Shown here: piece by piece, positions 44,503-53,385 of the stretch | Layout: the number at the start of each line of letters is the position of its first letter | Numbering within the stretch: the first letter of the stretch is position 1 | NCBI GenBank assembly: GCA_012845835.1 | Contig: JABAKD010000012.1 | Coordinates: 13,927,195-13,991,194 of the forward strand | From: Undaria pinnatifida | Taxonomy: Eukaryota; Sar; Phaeophyceae; Laminariales; Alariaceae | Direction of reading: 5' to 3' | Length of the DNA: 64,000 nucleotides | Made by a program: the position numbers and the translations under genes | The notes under the pieces: model-generated | What the model saw: only the letters and a program-made list of their open reading frames with translations | The model's database searches: none | What the model was told of the DNA's origin: nothing

Positions 44503-46455
44503 CAGCAGCAGCAGTAGTAGTAGTAGTACAGCCCACACCCACCAATCAAAACGCGGTCTGCATAGTACGGCTATGATAGCTCAAGCCTTTCGGCAAAAAA
44601 AAAACGCAGGCCTCAGTCGGCTGGAACCCCCCTCCCCACTCCCCCCCCCCCCCCGGCCTCACCTCCCGACCCCCCTTCTCCTACCTTTCTCTCGACATTG
44701 GGTGGCCACTTCTCCGTGTGGGGCACAAAAAAGAGCAGCCAAAAGGCGGAGGCGAAGGACATCTCGGCCAGCGATAAAGCCAGCTCCTCCGTGACCTGCA
44801 GCCTGTTCAACCGAAAAGTCCGTCCGTGCAACCCGACCAGACCAGACAAGACCAGAACCGACCACAACAGATCAGACGGCAGTAGGACACGTTCGTATTT
44901 GGTTTGGTTTCGCTCGGTTTGATTTTCGTTTGTTGTTGAACCGTTCATCAGTTCAACGAGAGACCAGATCGGACGGCGGTAGTGATGCGTGATACGCTAA
45001 TGTTTGGTTTGGTTTGGTTTGGTTTGGTTTGGTTTGGTTTGGTTTGGTTTGGTTTGGTTTGGTTTGGTTTGGTTTGGTTTGGTTTGGTTTGGTTTGGTTT
45101 GGTTTGGTTTGGTTTGGTTTGGTTTGGTTTGGTTTGGTTTGGTTTGGTTTGGTTTGGTTTGGTTTGGTTTGGTCTGGTTTGCTTTGATTTAGGTAGTGTT
45201 GTGCTGTGTTGTTCTGTTTTGTTTTGCGTTGTGTTGTGTTGTGTTGGTTTATGTTTGATTATGCAGTTTAGTTTTATTTCAAAATGAAAATAATACGCTA
45301 CGGCTGTGAGATCGAGGATTTCGTCGAAAGTCATATTTTCAAGCTGTGTGTGATACTCCGATCGCGCGCGTTGCGGGGTATGTATGCCCTCATCAAGGAT
45401 GTAGGTCGGCGATTCCCCTTTGTACCAGCTAGTACCAGGGTCACAGCAGGGGGGTGCGAAGGCGTTCAACCCTTAATATTTCAATCAATCTGCGCACGGA
45501 AACTCTAAAGCCCGTTTTTGAAGGGGACAAAATCTGACGGCTGTGGATTTTTTCAAGATTTTGGTTTGGGTTGAACTGTTGGTTCTGTTTAGGTTTGATT
45601 TCGTTTTAATTCGATTTTTAAGCACGAGCAGACCCAAACCACACGTCATCAAACCAAGCCCACTACATCGCGCCACCAAGCTGACCCAACCACAACGCCT
45701 CGTTACACTACCGCTCCCCCGTAAGAAAGAGCCCCGCAAGAAAGTCAGCCTGAAATTTGAAATTTCCGGGGGAATAAAAAACCTGGAGCGATTACACAAA
45801 AACTAGTGTTGAACACGCCATTTCTTAAGTGACAAATCTAGCCCGGACCGTTTTCCCAGCTTCTAATTAGCCGGTAGTGTTTTTGTTCACATCCACCCAT
45901 CGCCAAGATCTGATAAGTAATCACAAGGCAGATTCCAATTGCTCTGGAGCGGAAGAACACATCAGGAACAAAAAAAAACAATACCACTCCCAAACGGAAA
46001 GAAAAAGACCCGTTGGAGTTGATAACGTGAATACCTAAACGATGCCTGCATTTCAGTCCACACTTGTACTCCCCGTCTCTCTTTGGACGGAAACTTAAGG
46101 ACTGTTGAGAGATGACACTCTCACAACGTGCACGGTCCTCACATCTCAGCCCAATATGGTACACTTCCATCTCTCCTTCCAAGCGTACCCTACGCATACC
46201 CCTAATGCGGTGCGCGCACTCCAATTAGCACTCGTTTTTCTTTAGGGACGCTTTCTTAAGTCTGTTTTACGACCCCGGGATAGATTTCAGAAAAATGATC
46301 TATTATGATAGCATAATCATCACGCCTACCTGTGATCCCTCCCCTTCTCCCCGCTGGCAATCCTTTTTGCAACGATGGCTGCCACTGCCATGGCCGAGTC
46401 AAGCGCCCTCGACACTCGAAGGTCCGTAGAGTTGAACATCGCGGCGTTGCACATT
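31536..46455 (-). CDS. G9a/GLP-like SET-domain lysine methyltransferase with Cys-rich region and ankyrin segment
   Basis: Probable histone H3K9-type methyltransferase; substrate inferred from architecture only. Exons, 5' to 3' (descending): ~46455-46330, 46201-45985, 44795-44685, 43943-43731, 42333-42163, 40430-40211, 39232-39031, 38750-~38624, 37699-37594, 37141-37031, an undetected exon (hint near 36.8-36.9 kb), ~35450-35374, 33270-33132, 31661-31536 (TGA stop). Most junctions join in phase. Content: CVHCC, RVCKGCG and SVCGLC (zinc-like); ankyrin [16 protein letters not shown] and GKTAYDIA; pre-SET start [16 protein letters not shown] aligned with G9a; [41 protein letters not shown]; core [20 protein letters not shown]; post-[13 protein letters not shown]. 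Deviations: several pre-SET cysteines are missing and the usual Pro and Asp of the core motifs are replaced by Arg and Asn, so activity is uncertain. One intron (after 37,594) appears to start with GC. The first exon may begin at ATG 46,454 or have an upstream partner. The mid-SET gap and the 38.6-kb donor are unresolved. Confidence 0.75.
32100..32215 (-). repeat. Diverged terminal block of the inverted-repeat element family
   Basis: AT-rich end, CAGCTGTGAGTTCGACAAAT, GTTGCAAGCTG and ACACCGGTCGC occur in family order. It lies in the last intron of the SET gene. Confidence 0.55.
32246..32476 (+). other. Small Asp-rich ORF, unidentified
   Basis: ATG-initiated 76-codon frame, acidic at the N-terminus and Lys/Arg-rich at the C-terminus. 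No family recognised. It is antisense inside the last SET-gene intron and next to a repeat copy, so it may be fortuitous. Confidence 0.15.
32545..32735. repeat. CGGGTC-family repeat, copy 2
   Basis: GACCCGACTCGACCC pentamer runs recur three times, separated by CGCGATATT--AAAACTTC linkers, ending GATCACGACCCGTAAAAAG. Confidence 0.6.
32955..33075 (-). repeat. Donor-side echoes of the SET NHSC exon (two copies)
   Basis: The end of exon 33270-33132 (minus strand: GGCTTTTTC...AAGATCGTCGTCAGGGAG|GTGAG) recurs at 33,020-33,075 and again, more diverged, at 32,955-33,012. Each copy lies downstream in the intron. Confidence 0.75.
33965..34075 (-). repeat. Diverged terminal block of the inverted-repeat element family
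   Basis: AAAATATAAAATCGTTC is followed by CAGCTGCTAGTTCGATAAT, GGAAGCTTCGTGATACACCG. It is in the SET-gene intron between the VVDAD and NHSC exons. Confidence 0.5.
34435..34632. mobile_element. CGGGTC-family element, copy 3
   Basis: It begins ATTCACGGGTCATGCATGACC and ends GGCCCGACACGTGAA, giving short inverted ends around (GGGTC)n runs. No coding capacity. A TGATTGATGAT tandem follows at 34,650-34,685. Confidence 0.6.
34712..34765 (-). repeat. Probable donor-side echo of the SET VVDAD exon
   Basis: Minus-strand GAATGGTGGTCGACGCTGGC resembles the exon end AACATGGTGGTTGATGCGGACAG|GTAAAT at 35,374. It is 640 bases downstream in the same intron and lacks an intact GT donor. Confidence 0.45.
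35027..35215. mobile_element. CGGGTC-family element, copy 4
   Basis: TTTCACGGGTCAAACCAC at the left and CGGGTCATGACCCGTGAAC at the right give inverted ends. The interior has GACCCGACCCGACCCG runs and TCCTGACCCGACTTT. Confidence 0.6.
35597..36122 (-). mobile_element. LINE 3' fragment in SET-gene intron
   Basis: Minus strand: the C-terminal segment with [20 protein letters not shown], the [20 protein letters not shown] zinc-like motif, KEERDALE and the untranslated end, finishing ATGAGTACGCCCCC in a C-rich tail at 35,540-35,597. It is 5' truncated at about 36,120 next to another G-run. Same orientation as the host gene. Confidence 0.85.
37188..37258 (-). repeat. Acceptor-side echo of the SET-N exon
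   Basis: The 37,125-37,190 stretch (exon 37141-37031 start plus intron end) recurs at 37,188-37,258: GGGCTTGATTTCCGCCC against GGGCTTGAACTCCGCCC, then matching CAACAAT-TCAGTA and TTAAC-TGTA words. The copy lies upstream in the intron. Confidence 0.75.
37259..37570 (+). repeat. (TATC)n microsatellite
   Basis: TATC tetramers with CAATC/TATT interruptions, in the intron between the pre-SET and SET-N exons. The Tyr-Leu-Ser-Ile frame over it is an artefact. Confidence 0.95.
37930..38012 (+). repeat. Solitary terminal block in SET-gene intron
   Basis: ACGCAGCTTGCAAAGATGAGT through CCAACTCACAGCTGGCGATG, then AT-rich sequence; close to the 21.4-kb copy. Confidence 0.65.
39610..39662 (-). repeat. 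Donor-side echo of the ankyrin exon
   Basis: CTACGTATCGTCGCCGTCTGGCACGAGAC matches CTACGTACGCACCGTTGCCGTCAGGCACGAGGC at 40,199-40,232, which spans the donor of exon 40430-40211. The copy is downstream in the gene, beyond the next donor region. Confidence 0.6.
39690..39950. mobile_element. GATC-rich MITE, copy 4
   Basis: It starts near TTCACACGTGTGTGCACATCAGATC and ends GATCGCGACGTGTCCGATGTGGGAA. It contains TTTTCCTGGGTTGGATCCGTACTCCACAGATC, the shared interior, in the same orientation as copy 3. Confidence 0.65.
40650..41135 (-). repeat. Three acceptor-side echoes of the ankyrin exon
   Basis: The start of exon 40430-40211 (minus: CAG|GTGCACCAGCGGCTTC ... GATGATCCCT-CCCCGCCG) recurs with starts near 40,715, 40,930 and 41,130, each preceded by a T/C-rich tract and AG (or GG). 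Each copy stops in unrelated intron sequence without a donor, so each is a partial exon (peptide [20 protein letters not shown] in the most distal). Confidence 0.85.
41210..42150 (+). repeat. ACACCA/CAACAC low-complexity tracts
   Basis: Long runs of CACCAACACCAACACCAACA occupy the intron between the Cys-rich and ankyrin exons, interrupted by two exon echoes. The 339-codon plus-strand frame across it is a Thr/Asn/Pro repeat translation and not a gene. Confidence 0.9.
41538..41950 (-). repeat. Two donor-side echoes of the Cys-rich exon
   Basis: The 3' part of exon 42333-42163 (GCEW...CSRR...SPTS.KE...MAA then GTGAG) recurs at 41,945-41,843 and 41,640-41,540. Each keeps a donor-like GGTGAGT after the MAA codons. 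Both lie downstream of the complete exon in the intron. Confidence 0.85.
42340..43690 (+). repeat. (AACGAT)n tracts with four acceptor-side echoes of the Cys-rich exon
   Basis: AACGATAACGATAATG runs alternate with copies of the exon start: CCCCTGGGCTGGGTCTGAAACG at 42,588, 42,768 (diverged), 43,007 and 43,222, each continuing into a CCGTC/GTACTG/GCAAAGG-like exon stretch. In sense orientation each has TTATCG-rich pyrimidine sequence then TTTCAG before ACCCAGCCC, a usable acceptor. Only the most downstream copy (42,333) continues into a full exon. Confidence 0.85.
43980..44255 (-). mobile_element. LINE 3' fragment, shortest copy
   Basis: The minus-strand 3' end (AACAAATGAGTACGCCCC into a C-rich tail at 43,980-44,012) and about 230 bases upstream match the 60-kb and 35-kb copies. 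It sits just upstream of SET-gene exon 43943-43731, sense to the gene, and the tail is close to the splice acceptor. Confidence 0.8.
44335..44530 (+). repeat. (TAG/TAT)n microsatellite
   Basis: TATTATTAG grades into TAGTAGTAG and AGCAGCAG. Frames over it (poly-Leu, poly-Thr, poly-Ser) are artefacts. Confidence 0.9.
45003..45180 (+). repeat. (GGTTT)n pentanucleotide microsatellite
   Basis: Roughly 35 near-perfect GGTTT units, in the SET-gene intron between exons 46201-45985 and 44795-44685. Confidence 0.95.
45290..45545 (+). repeat. Partial arm of the inverted-repeat element family
   Basis: CGGCTGTGAGATCGAGGATT, GTGTGTGATACTCCGATCGCG, GGATGTAGGTCGGCGATTCC and a later AATCTGACGGCTGTGGA follow the order of the 5.1-kb arm. 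In minus orientation it encodes [20 protein letters not shown]. Confidence 0.75.
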
Positions 46456-46584
46456 CTTGCGCAGGGAAAAGGGGGGGGGGGCATAAAGCGAGAAAAAAAA
46501 AGAAGCACAAATAAATAAGTAGCTGAATCGCGGGAGGGAATACGCGACAAAAGGCGAGACAAAGCGAGACAAACATACATAAAG

Positions 46585-46622
46585 ACGCGAACATCTCGGA
46601 GTTGCACATTGTTGCGAAGGAT
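46585..46622 (-). repeat. Echo of the first SET-gene exon start
   Basis: Minus-strand AATGTGCAACTCCGAGATGTTCGCG parallels AATGTGCAACGCCGCGATGTTCAAC at 46,455. It lies upstream, next to the LINE tail. Confidence 0.65.
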
Positions 46623-46634
46623 GGGGGGGAGGGG

Positions 46635-48870
46635 GGACGTACTCATTTGTTGCTTGCCTTAGTCATTTGACCATTGACCACGCATCCGTTTCGAGACGGA
46701 GCACCGCCGTTCCTATTCCTAATAGAGACACCTCCAACGTTTGGGCGCTCATTACGTTTCCTTCCATATATTACATTAAAAACTGTTTGATTACCTTAAA
46801 TCTCGTTCCTGTTCGGACGTCTGTGGCCATCATCTATCTCCTAGGAGAGCGATCGTTTTCTCGCTAATATCTAGCGTACTAAACTTCTCCATGCCACATT
46901 CGTCGATTTTTCTTGTCTCCTCTTAACACATCCCGTTCCTCCCGGTACAGTTCACATTCTCCCATTATGTGGGTTCTACTCTCGTCTGCATTGCCACGCG
47001 GCCAGCTCTGTGCCCTTCTCCCTCCTCCACCCGACTACTTGTGTAACTTTTTCTTCTCTTTGGTAAGTCCAGGTCCCCTACGCGAAATAGCAGTTTCAGC
47101 TTATTCGCGTAGTCCATCGGGTCTCGCAAAAAAGTTTTACTTGTTGACTCTTTTCTTAACCTCCCCGTGTATTTCCGAATGTTCTTCCTCTTTCACCCTT
47201 TTTCTTAGCGCTAGCCTTTGACTTACTTCTGACCTTTCTTTTACTTCTGTCTCACCCCCCCCATAGTTTTATTCTTGGATTCCTCCGATGTCCTTCCATA
47301 CCTTCTCCACCACGCAACCCCACCGTGTTCCAGCTCGCCCTTTCGTAACTCTCTCCCACCGTGTTCCAGCTCGCCCTTTCGTAACTCTCTCCCGTACAGC
47401 CCTACCAGGTACAAAATACTTCTGGCAACACCTCTTTTTTGGCACGTTCTCTTACTTTTATGTATTGTCATTTCAACTTTCTCACGTCCCTATTTGTATT
47501 CATTGGGTACGTTCCCAGTGCTGCTCTTGGTGCTGCACTAGGGAATACCAGTAGGGTCCAGCAGAGTCGGCCCCTCCCATCCGCGGAAGGGGCAATTTTT
47601 TGGAGATCAGAGATAACGGCAGCGCATACCATATTACTTACGGCGTAAAAAAATTGCCATCGGGATGGGGTTAACTTGGTATCCATGGGGCGCCGCAAGT
47701 GGAAAACGGCGCACACAGGCATTCCAATGATGAGCACCCGGTATGATACGAGCTTCGTACTGCTTCTGCTCCTGCCTGCTGTTGGCTTCGTACATCAATC
47801 CACTGCTCCCTTTGATCGTTTGGCGTGTGCGCCTGTATCATGACAGCACGCATTCCACTCACACATACAGAACCGCGCGCACACATACAGAGGCACCGTC
47901 CGCGGCTGTCATGAAGGAGAAGGTTCACAGCGCGGCTACTGCTGTTGTACCGTGAACGCCAGGAGTACAGAGCTTGGGGGGCCACGTGTGATGCAGCAGT
48001 AGAGCAGCGGAGCGAGCAACAACAGAGAATTACGGTTTTTGGTGGGCCTTTGCTGCTGCTGTATGCTTCGTACACCTGGTATGAGGTATTACAATGTGTG
48101 CTAGGGCATCAACACCCAACAGCAGGCAGCAGCAACAGCAGCAGGCAGCAGAAGGAAGCAAAGCCAGCAGAAACCAGTAGCACCTAGCAGAAGCAGAAGC
48201 ACCAAATTGGTTCGCGTGTAAAAAAATAGCCTAGGCTTCCATCGAAAAAATGTGCGTTTTCGTTATTTTTCTGGGATCGTCCAGGTTTACCGCTGCTGCA
48301 CAGATGACCATGATCGACCGTCCCCGCCATGGCCTTTCGTTCGTCCGCACAACGGACATGGCAGATGACCACAACCAGTCCATGCGTACGCCCTTGTCTC
48401 TGTTGCTCGCGATGCCCTATACCGCTGTCCAGCCAGGTGCGTAAAAACACACATCCAAGGCGAAGCCATAAGAAAAGGCCACATTATCATTTTGTCTTCA
48501 GCTCTTACAGTATTGCATGATCCCTCGTCGTATTCAAGCATCCTAACACGTTTTTAGCTGCGGCAATCTGTACTTTTCCAGCTATTTTACGAACAGCGTG
48601 TTCCCCTCCCATGCTTGTCTACGTTCCAGCTTTGATAAATCACATTGTTAATCAGAATACACGTTTTAATCCTATTATTAGTGTCAAGGTGCGAGTCTGT
48701 TAGAATCGCATCCATCTTGCTTACGGGGGCTTTGCCAACTTCTAGGACTCTTGTGATGTGTGCATCCCAAGAGCATCCTTTTGACATATCTACGCCAAGG
48801 TATATGTTTACTGGTCTACGGTCGGAAGTTTATCTTCTCCCGACTCACATTTGAATGTGACAGGGCTCTC
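46635..48870 (-). mobile_element. LINE fragment with a ~950-bp insertion
   Basis: 46,635-47,540 and 48,498-48,870 align in order with the 60.2-61.45 kb copy (48,780-48,590 encodes KGCSWDAHITRVLEVGKAP against DCSWDAHIARVIGKGESQ). The tail at 46,620-46,635 is C-rich in sense orientation. Multiple frameshifts; a TTCCAGCTCGCCCTTTCGTA block is tandemly duplicated at 47,328-47,390. Defective. Confidence 0.8.
47541..48497. other. Insertion within the 46.6-48.9 kb LINE copy
   Basis: About 950 bp absent from the 60-kb copy. It contains inverted CTGCTGTTGG/CCAACAGCAGGCAGCAG words at 47,770 and 48,117 and several CAGCAG stretches. No transposase or other recognised coding sequence, and the ends were not resolved. 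Confidence 0.5.
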
Positions 48871-50022
48871 TTCATCTTTTGCTACATACAACCACCGTTA
48901 CCGTACGGAATGTACAAAATACACAATAGAATACGCGCGACCGGCATACCCCGTACAACGTTGGTAGTAAACCTGAGTTTCGGCCAATTTGATCGAGCTT
49001 GCAGTCGACATAGCCTGTAGCCCCATAGTGCCGGTACCTGCCGGCCAACAATACCGGCAGTATGCCGGACACCGGCATGTTCGGCTACAGTACCGATACT
49101 AGTAGTAATACCATCATAATATACAACTCGAGGTGTTCCATTCTTTTTTGTCGGATTTTCCGATGGCTATACCTGGGAGTTAGTGTGCATTTGCCCCCCT
49201 CGTGCGAGAGCGACGTAGAGCGCCGCAACCAACAAGGTCTGCGGCATAGGCTTGACTGTGTAGCCGTCGACCATCGTCGCCCTTACCAGCACGAATGACG
49301 GCCCATATCGACGACGGCCGCGAACGTCGTTCTGTCCCCGCGGGGCCTGTCTGCTGCGCTAAGATGTGATGGAGAGAGGGGAGTTCACCACTGTGTAGAA
49401 AACACAAGTTTCCTGAAATACAACTGCCGCTATATATGCTTCTAAACCACCTTTGCAAGGCCAAAAACGCGAGGGTGATGGCACAATCAATTTATGAACC
49501 CGGATGAACCCGGGTTCGATTCCCGTGGCCGACGACCTTTTTTTCCGTTCTGCTATTTTTCGATTTTTGTCGTTGGCTGTGGTTGACCAAGGTGGTGACG
49601 GTTCTCGCTTCGCCCTCTCGGCCTCCGGCGGCTACGGGGTCTGATTATATTTCTGCACGGGCCCAATGGGATCAGGTCCTGGATGGAATCAGGTCCGGGT
49701 GAGATCACGTACGCTGGGAGCAATGTGCCGAGCGCCTGTTTTGTTGTTCCGCGTTCCCTACGGGGAATATTCCTAGAAACTTGCTCATCTACAATGTGGA
49801 AGACTCTACTGAATGGTGAAATATGGGTATCGGTTTGAACCATTTACTCCATCCGTCTTCTGCGAAGGCGTAAATTGATTTTCGGCCGAACAGTATCACA
49901 ACTGTCCGCACAAGTTTATTATGTCAAATCCGTTGTGCCACGCTTATGATACGCGCTCGCCGCGAACAAACGGCAGCAGAGTGCGGCTTCACCAACAACC
50001 AACATGAACCAAGCGCGGCCAA

Positions 50023-50463
50023 GTGCCGCGCAAAGGAGTGCAACAAAAACGACCGCAGAGAATGGACACACTACGGCAGATTACCTCCCCCACACGACGA
50101 AGTTGCTCCTCCCGCCATGGGAAATCCCATGAGATTGCTTTGCCGTATCGGTACTACGCAGCGTGGTCCCCTGTTTTTTCAGGGTTCGTATTTGCTGCGA
50201 GCCGAATCTTCGAGCCGCCAGCCCCTGACACCTACGGCTACCTACTGCTGCATGCACTACGCCAGCACAATATTGAACCAGAGAGCCAATCGAGCCTGTC
50301 GTCGGATAGTCATGCCGCTCATGCTCGATGCTGTCGGCGCGACAGCATCGAGCGTGAGTGGCATGACTTTCCGACGACAGGCTCGATTGGCTCTTTAACA
50401 CTAACGGTTTTCCCAGCGATCGCGGCTGCTGTCACGGGACAAAACCGGCAACTGATCATGTAG
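50023..50463 (+). other. 146-codon ORF spanning a hairpin, unidentified
   Basis: Open from 50,023 to 50,463, Ser/Arg/Ala-rich, with no recognised domain. The 55-bp inverted repeat lies within it, and the minus strand is also open for 106 codons there, so the openness may come from the palindrome. From 48.9 to 50.0 kb nothing convincing is seen. Confidence 0.15.
50282..50394. repeat. Long hairpin: 55-bp arms, 3-base loop
   Basis: 50,282-50,336 (AGAGCCAATCGAGCCTGTCG...) and 50,340-50,394 (...CGACAGGCTCGATTGGCTCT) are inverted copies with only a few mismatches around the tip GCG. Similarity does not extend beyond the arms. It could be a solo foldback element, a recombination remnant or a hairpin RNA precursor. 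Confidence 0.85.
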
Positions 50464-50779
50464 ACCAATCGCGGGAGTATAGAGCCCCTCTCGGACTTCA
50501 GAGGGGAGGCATGCCGAACCTTTGGGCGATTACCGCCGCTGTGGCGTAAGTGCAACGGAAGTAGGTGTACAACACACGCGCAAGTATGATGCCACTCGTA
50601 GTACTATTGCACGCCCCTGCTAGACGGTTGCTGAGACCCGCACTTATCGCACTTATCACCTCATAGGTGGAAATGCGTGGATGAAACCGATACTCTGTAC
50701 GCTCGTACCAGTAGGGGAAAACTAGCTGTACCTCTGATGTGATACGACTGCATATTCTGTTCTCGCGGGTGTAGACATC

Positions 50780-50905
50780 CAGTGTGACAAGTCCAACACA
50801 GCAGTATCATACCATGTACAAAGGGCTTCGCCGGCGGTCTGGACGCCCGCCGGTCGTAGACTGGCGTGATGCTGAAGATGTTAGCAAGGTTAACAAGGTT
50901 GTGGG
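50780..50905 (-). other. Candidate exon, unidentified
   Basis: Minus frame with LTPILPHNLVNLANIFSITP and a Pro-rich end, followed by GT at about 50,818 (CATG|GTATGA). It could belong to the same transcript as the 53.4-kb exon, but phase and partners were not established. Confidence 0.2.
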
Positions 50906-51957
50906 GAAGGATGGGGGTCAGAGCTAACGCCAAGAGTTGAAAGTGCTCTACTTACGGCCCACGAAGAGTCGGAGTGGCTGCTGCTGCTGCTATGAAGATA
51001 GAGGTACACGCACATTCGCACGTGTGCAGTATCTTCGTTCCCCCGGGAAACAGTACGAACCCAGGAAAAGCAACAGAAATGTAAAAAAATCAAGAAAAGA
51101 CAAGAAAAGATGTGCTGTACATACTGCCCTCGTAGGATACGAGTGGTAACTGTTGTCCAGAGGTACTGGTACTGGTACGTACGTACTCATATTATCCCTT
51201 ACACGCATGTTAAACGATGCTGCTGCTGTTGGTGCTGTATCATAGCTCCGCGCTCAGCTCCGCGCTCAGCCTGTCCGCGAGAGATTCGGCCGCACGACCT
51301 CGAAACTTAAATACAGTCACGAACAACAACTGCTGTACTGATCAGGTACTGATGTTGTACCGACGCGCATATTGGCAACATGCTCGACACACACCATATT
51401 GTATCTCTGCTTGCTCGAAAGGTTCCACCGCACACCTCTACGCTCTACACCCCTCCAACCTTCAAACCCAGACACACATGAAGAGCAACAAACAACGAAC
51501 AACAAACAAAACAAAAAGTTTCGTTTTGTATTTAAAAAAACTCTCTCCGCATGGCAAATCATGGTTTCGTCACGGAAACCCGCCAAAAAAAAAAATTACC
51601 GACTCCTCGATCCCTCCTAATCTCTGGCGCAGCAAAGAATACCGGCCTTGCAGCGTGCAGGGCACGCACGCAGTCACCCAGCGAGATTGAGGACGCCACG
51701 TAGCTTGCCAAAACACCCCTGTCACAATTAGCTGCTGCAGTGGTCTCTACACCGAGCACTCGTCGTACTCGTGGGTACAGGGGTCTGCGGCTAGAACAAA
51801 ATACGACTTATACGCCAACGCTACGAGACCTGGGTGGCATTTTGGTGCCGGGAGTATGACTCCTATCATAAGAGACTGGGGGGTGGACGCCCAAACGGGC
51901 CCTCACGACATTGGGGCCGGTAGTAAGACCAGACCAGAATAAAGGGGGGGCCAGCGG

Positions 51958-52260
51958 TTGAGGAGTACGCACCCGAAGACATTACGCGAAAGTACGCCTC
52001 CTGAGGCAAGCGCGAGGCCAAAGACGCTCTACATCACTGAGAGGGCAGAGCTGTTCGTGGATCCTGTGGTAGATCTCAACGCCAAGGCTTCGCGCACGCG
52101 CTACGGCGCGGAGCGGGAAGGTCCCCGACGCCGTTCGTTGCAGGCGAGGAAGGGGCACGCCCCGGCGAAGAAACCGCGCGGAAAGGCGGTCAGAGGCGGT
52201 AGAGATTCGCCGACCAAAAAAGTTTCAGATTCGCCTGAGATACACGACGGCATGTTTTGA
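51958..52260 (+). other. Basic, Lys/Arg-rich ORF, unidentified
   Basis: The 100-codon frame (TLYITERAELFVDPVVDLNA, then a strongly basic tail with two KK pairs) ends at a TGA overlapping the next open frame. No family recognised. Confidence 0.25.
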
Positions 52261-52794
52261 AGTATCCCACTCACTCAGCAAACAGGGTTGATACCTCCTG
52301 GTTCTTCGAGGCAGATATCTGGGTGGTGAAGTCGGAATCGGGTGGCGGTATAGGGTATCTGCTGTGGGCGCCTGCTGTGAGCATTTTTACACGTGCGTTG
52401 GCTGCACGTATGTGCGTGCAAAGGATTTCTGATGAGACGTTGCGTCTGCTCAAAGCAGCCAGAGTTTTGCTGTCGGTCGCTTGCCGAGCATACTTTCGCC
52501 GCGGACGCCACCATACAAAACACCTCTGGCGTCGATCCTAAAATATCTACAAAAACTGTAGACGTACAGAATGTGCGTGTAAGCATGTACCAACGAAAAA
52601 AAAGTGCTGTGCAGAACACGGCCGGACACCACTTCCATACGCCTTCAACGTACGATTATGACATCTCGATACACTTCGAAATATATGTTTTAAGCTCGAA
52701 AGTTATCTACCGGCCAACACACGATACTCATTTTCCAGCATACACAAACAAAATTACAGCAGGGGTATACCTTATCGACCTTTTACCGGAATAA
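52257..52794 (+). pseudogene. Two overlapping open frames, possibly one frameshifted coding remnant
   Basis: Frame 52,257-52,541 (WFFEADIWVVKSESGGGIGY...) passes to frame 52,393-52,794 (VDVQNVRVSMYQRKKSAVQN ... GVYLIDLLPE) near 52,510. Together with the preceding ORF this might be a decayed retroelement polyprotein, but no protease, integrase, RT or RNase H motif is visible. Confidence 0.25.
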
Positions 52795-52962
52795 GCTGTG
52801 TGCGCTGAATCTTCACTCACCCGGTGCAGACAGAATCGCCTATAGTAGGACATCCCCAGGGCCTTTCCCAGGCCATGGCTAACCGTAGAAAGCAAAGCGA
52901 ATTGCGAGAGCCCTAATAGCCCAGTCGACATAGCCGACTCGCCGACGTAGCCGAAATCAACC

Positions 52963-53379
52963 TCAAGCCGTCAGCAATTTGCTTCTGCTTGTGGGCGTTG
53001 CGCGCAAAAAAAATGGCATACTGCTACGCTCGCGAGGAACGGGCGCGTTCAGCGGACGATCAAGTTGAGTAAGCTCGGCGCGCGCGGCCGGTTCTGCCTG
53101 TTCGAGGGTGGCACTCTTACTCAAGCTGTGAGCGCACGCTGGTGGTTTGGACCTTTCGATCGGATGGATAAGGGTTGAAACTTGATGATAAATCGTCGTT
53201 GCACGCGCCGTTTTTTGTTCTTGTGTTAGCGTTTTTGGGAAAGTAAACGCGAGCGTATTTCCCGTAAGAATTACACCAGGTAGAACATGATTCCTCCTTG
53301 ATCGGTTAAATCCAAAGTTTGCCCCCTTCGCCATGGTTTGGGGCAGAGGGGTCGACCCCAATCTCCACAGTAGCAGCAA
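52963..53379 (-). other. 138-codon minus-strand ORF, unidentified
   Basis: It starts MAKGANFGFNRSRRNH after a few leading codons and ends at a stop at 52,963. The sequence is balanced, with a Pro/Ala-rich second half. It begins just downstream of the donor of exon 53508-53386, so it may be intronic or part of the same gene. Confidence 0.25.
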
Positions 53380-53385
53380 GAATAC

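Noticed and set aside
44948-45469. 173-codon minus-strand ORF with [10 protein letters not shown] repeats
   Set aside because: It reads a GGTTT microsatellite and a transposon terminus.
48250-48444. Candidate ORF with RING-like cysteines on the minus strand (GCGHLPCPLCGR)
   Set aside because: Only four cysteines, no remaining RING ligands, and it lies within an insertion in a LINE; likely chance.
49430-49545. tRNA gene
   Set aside because: T-arm and terminator are present, but no acceptor-stem partner, D-arm or anticodon arm of proper spacing was found.
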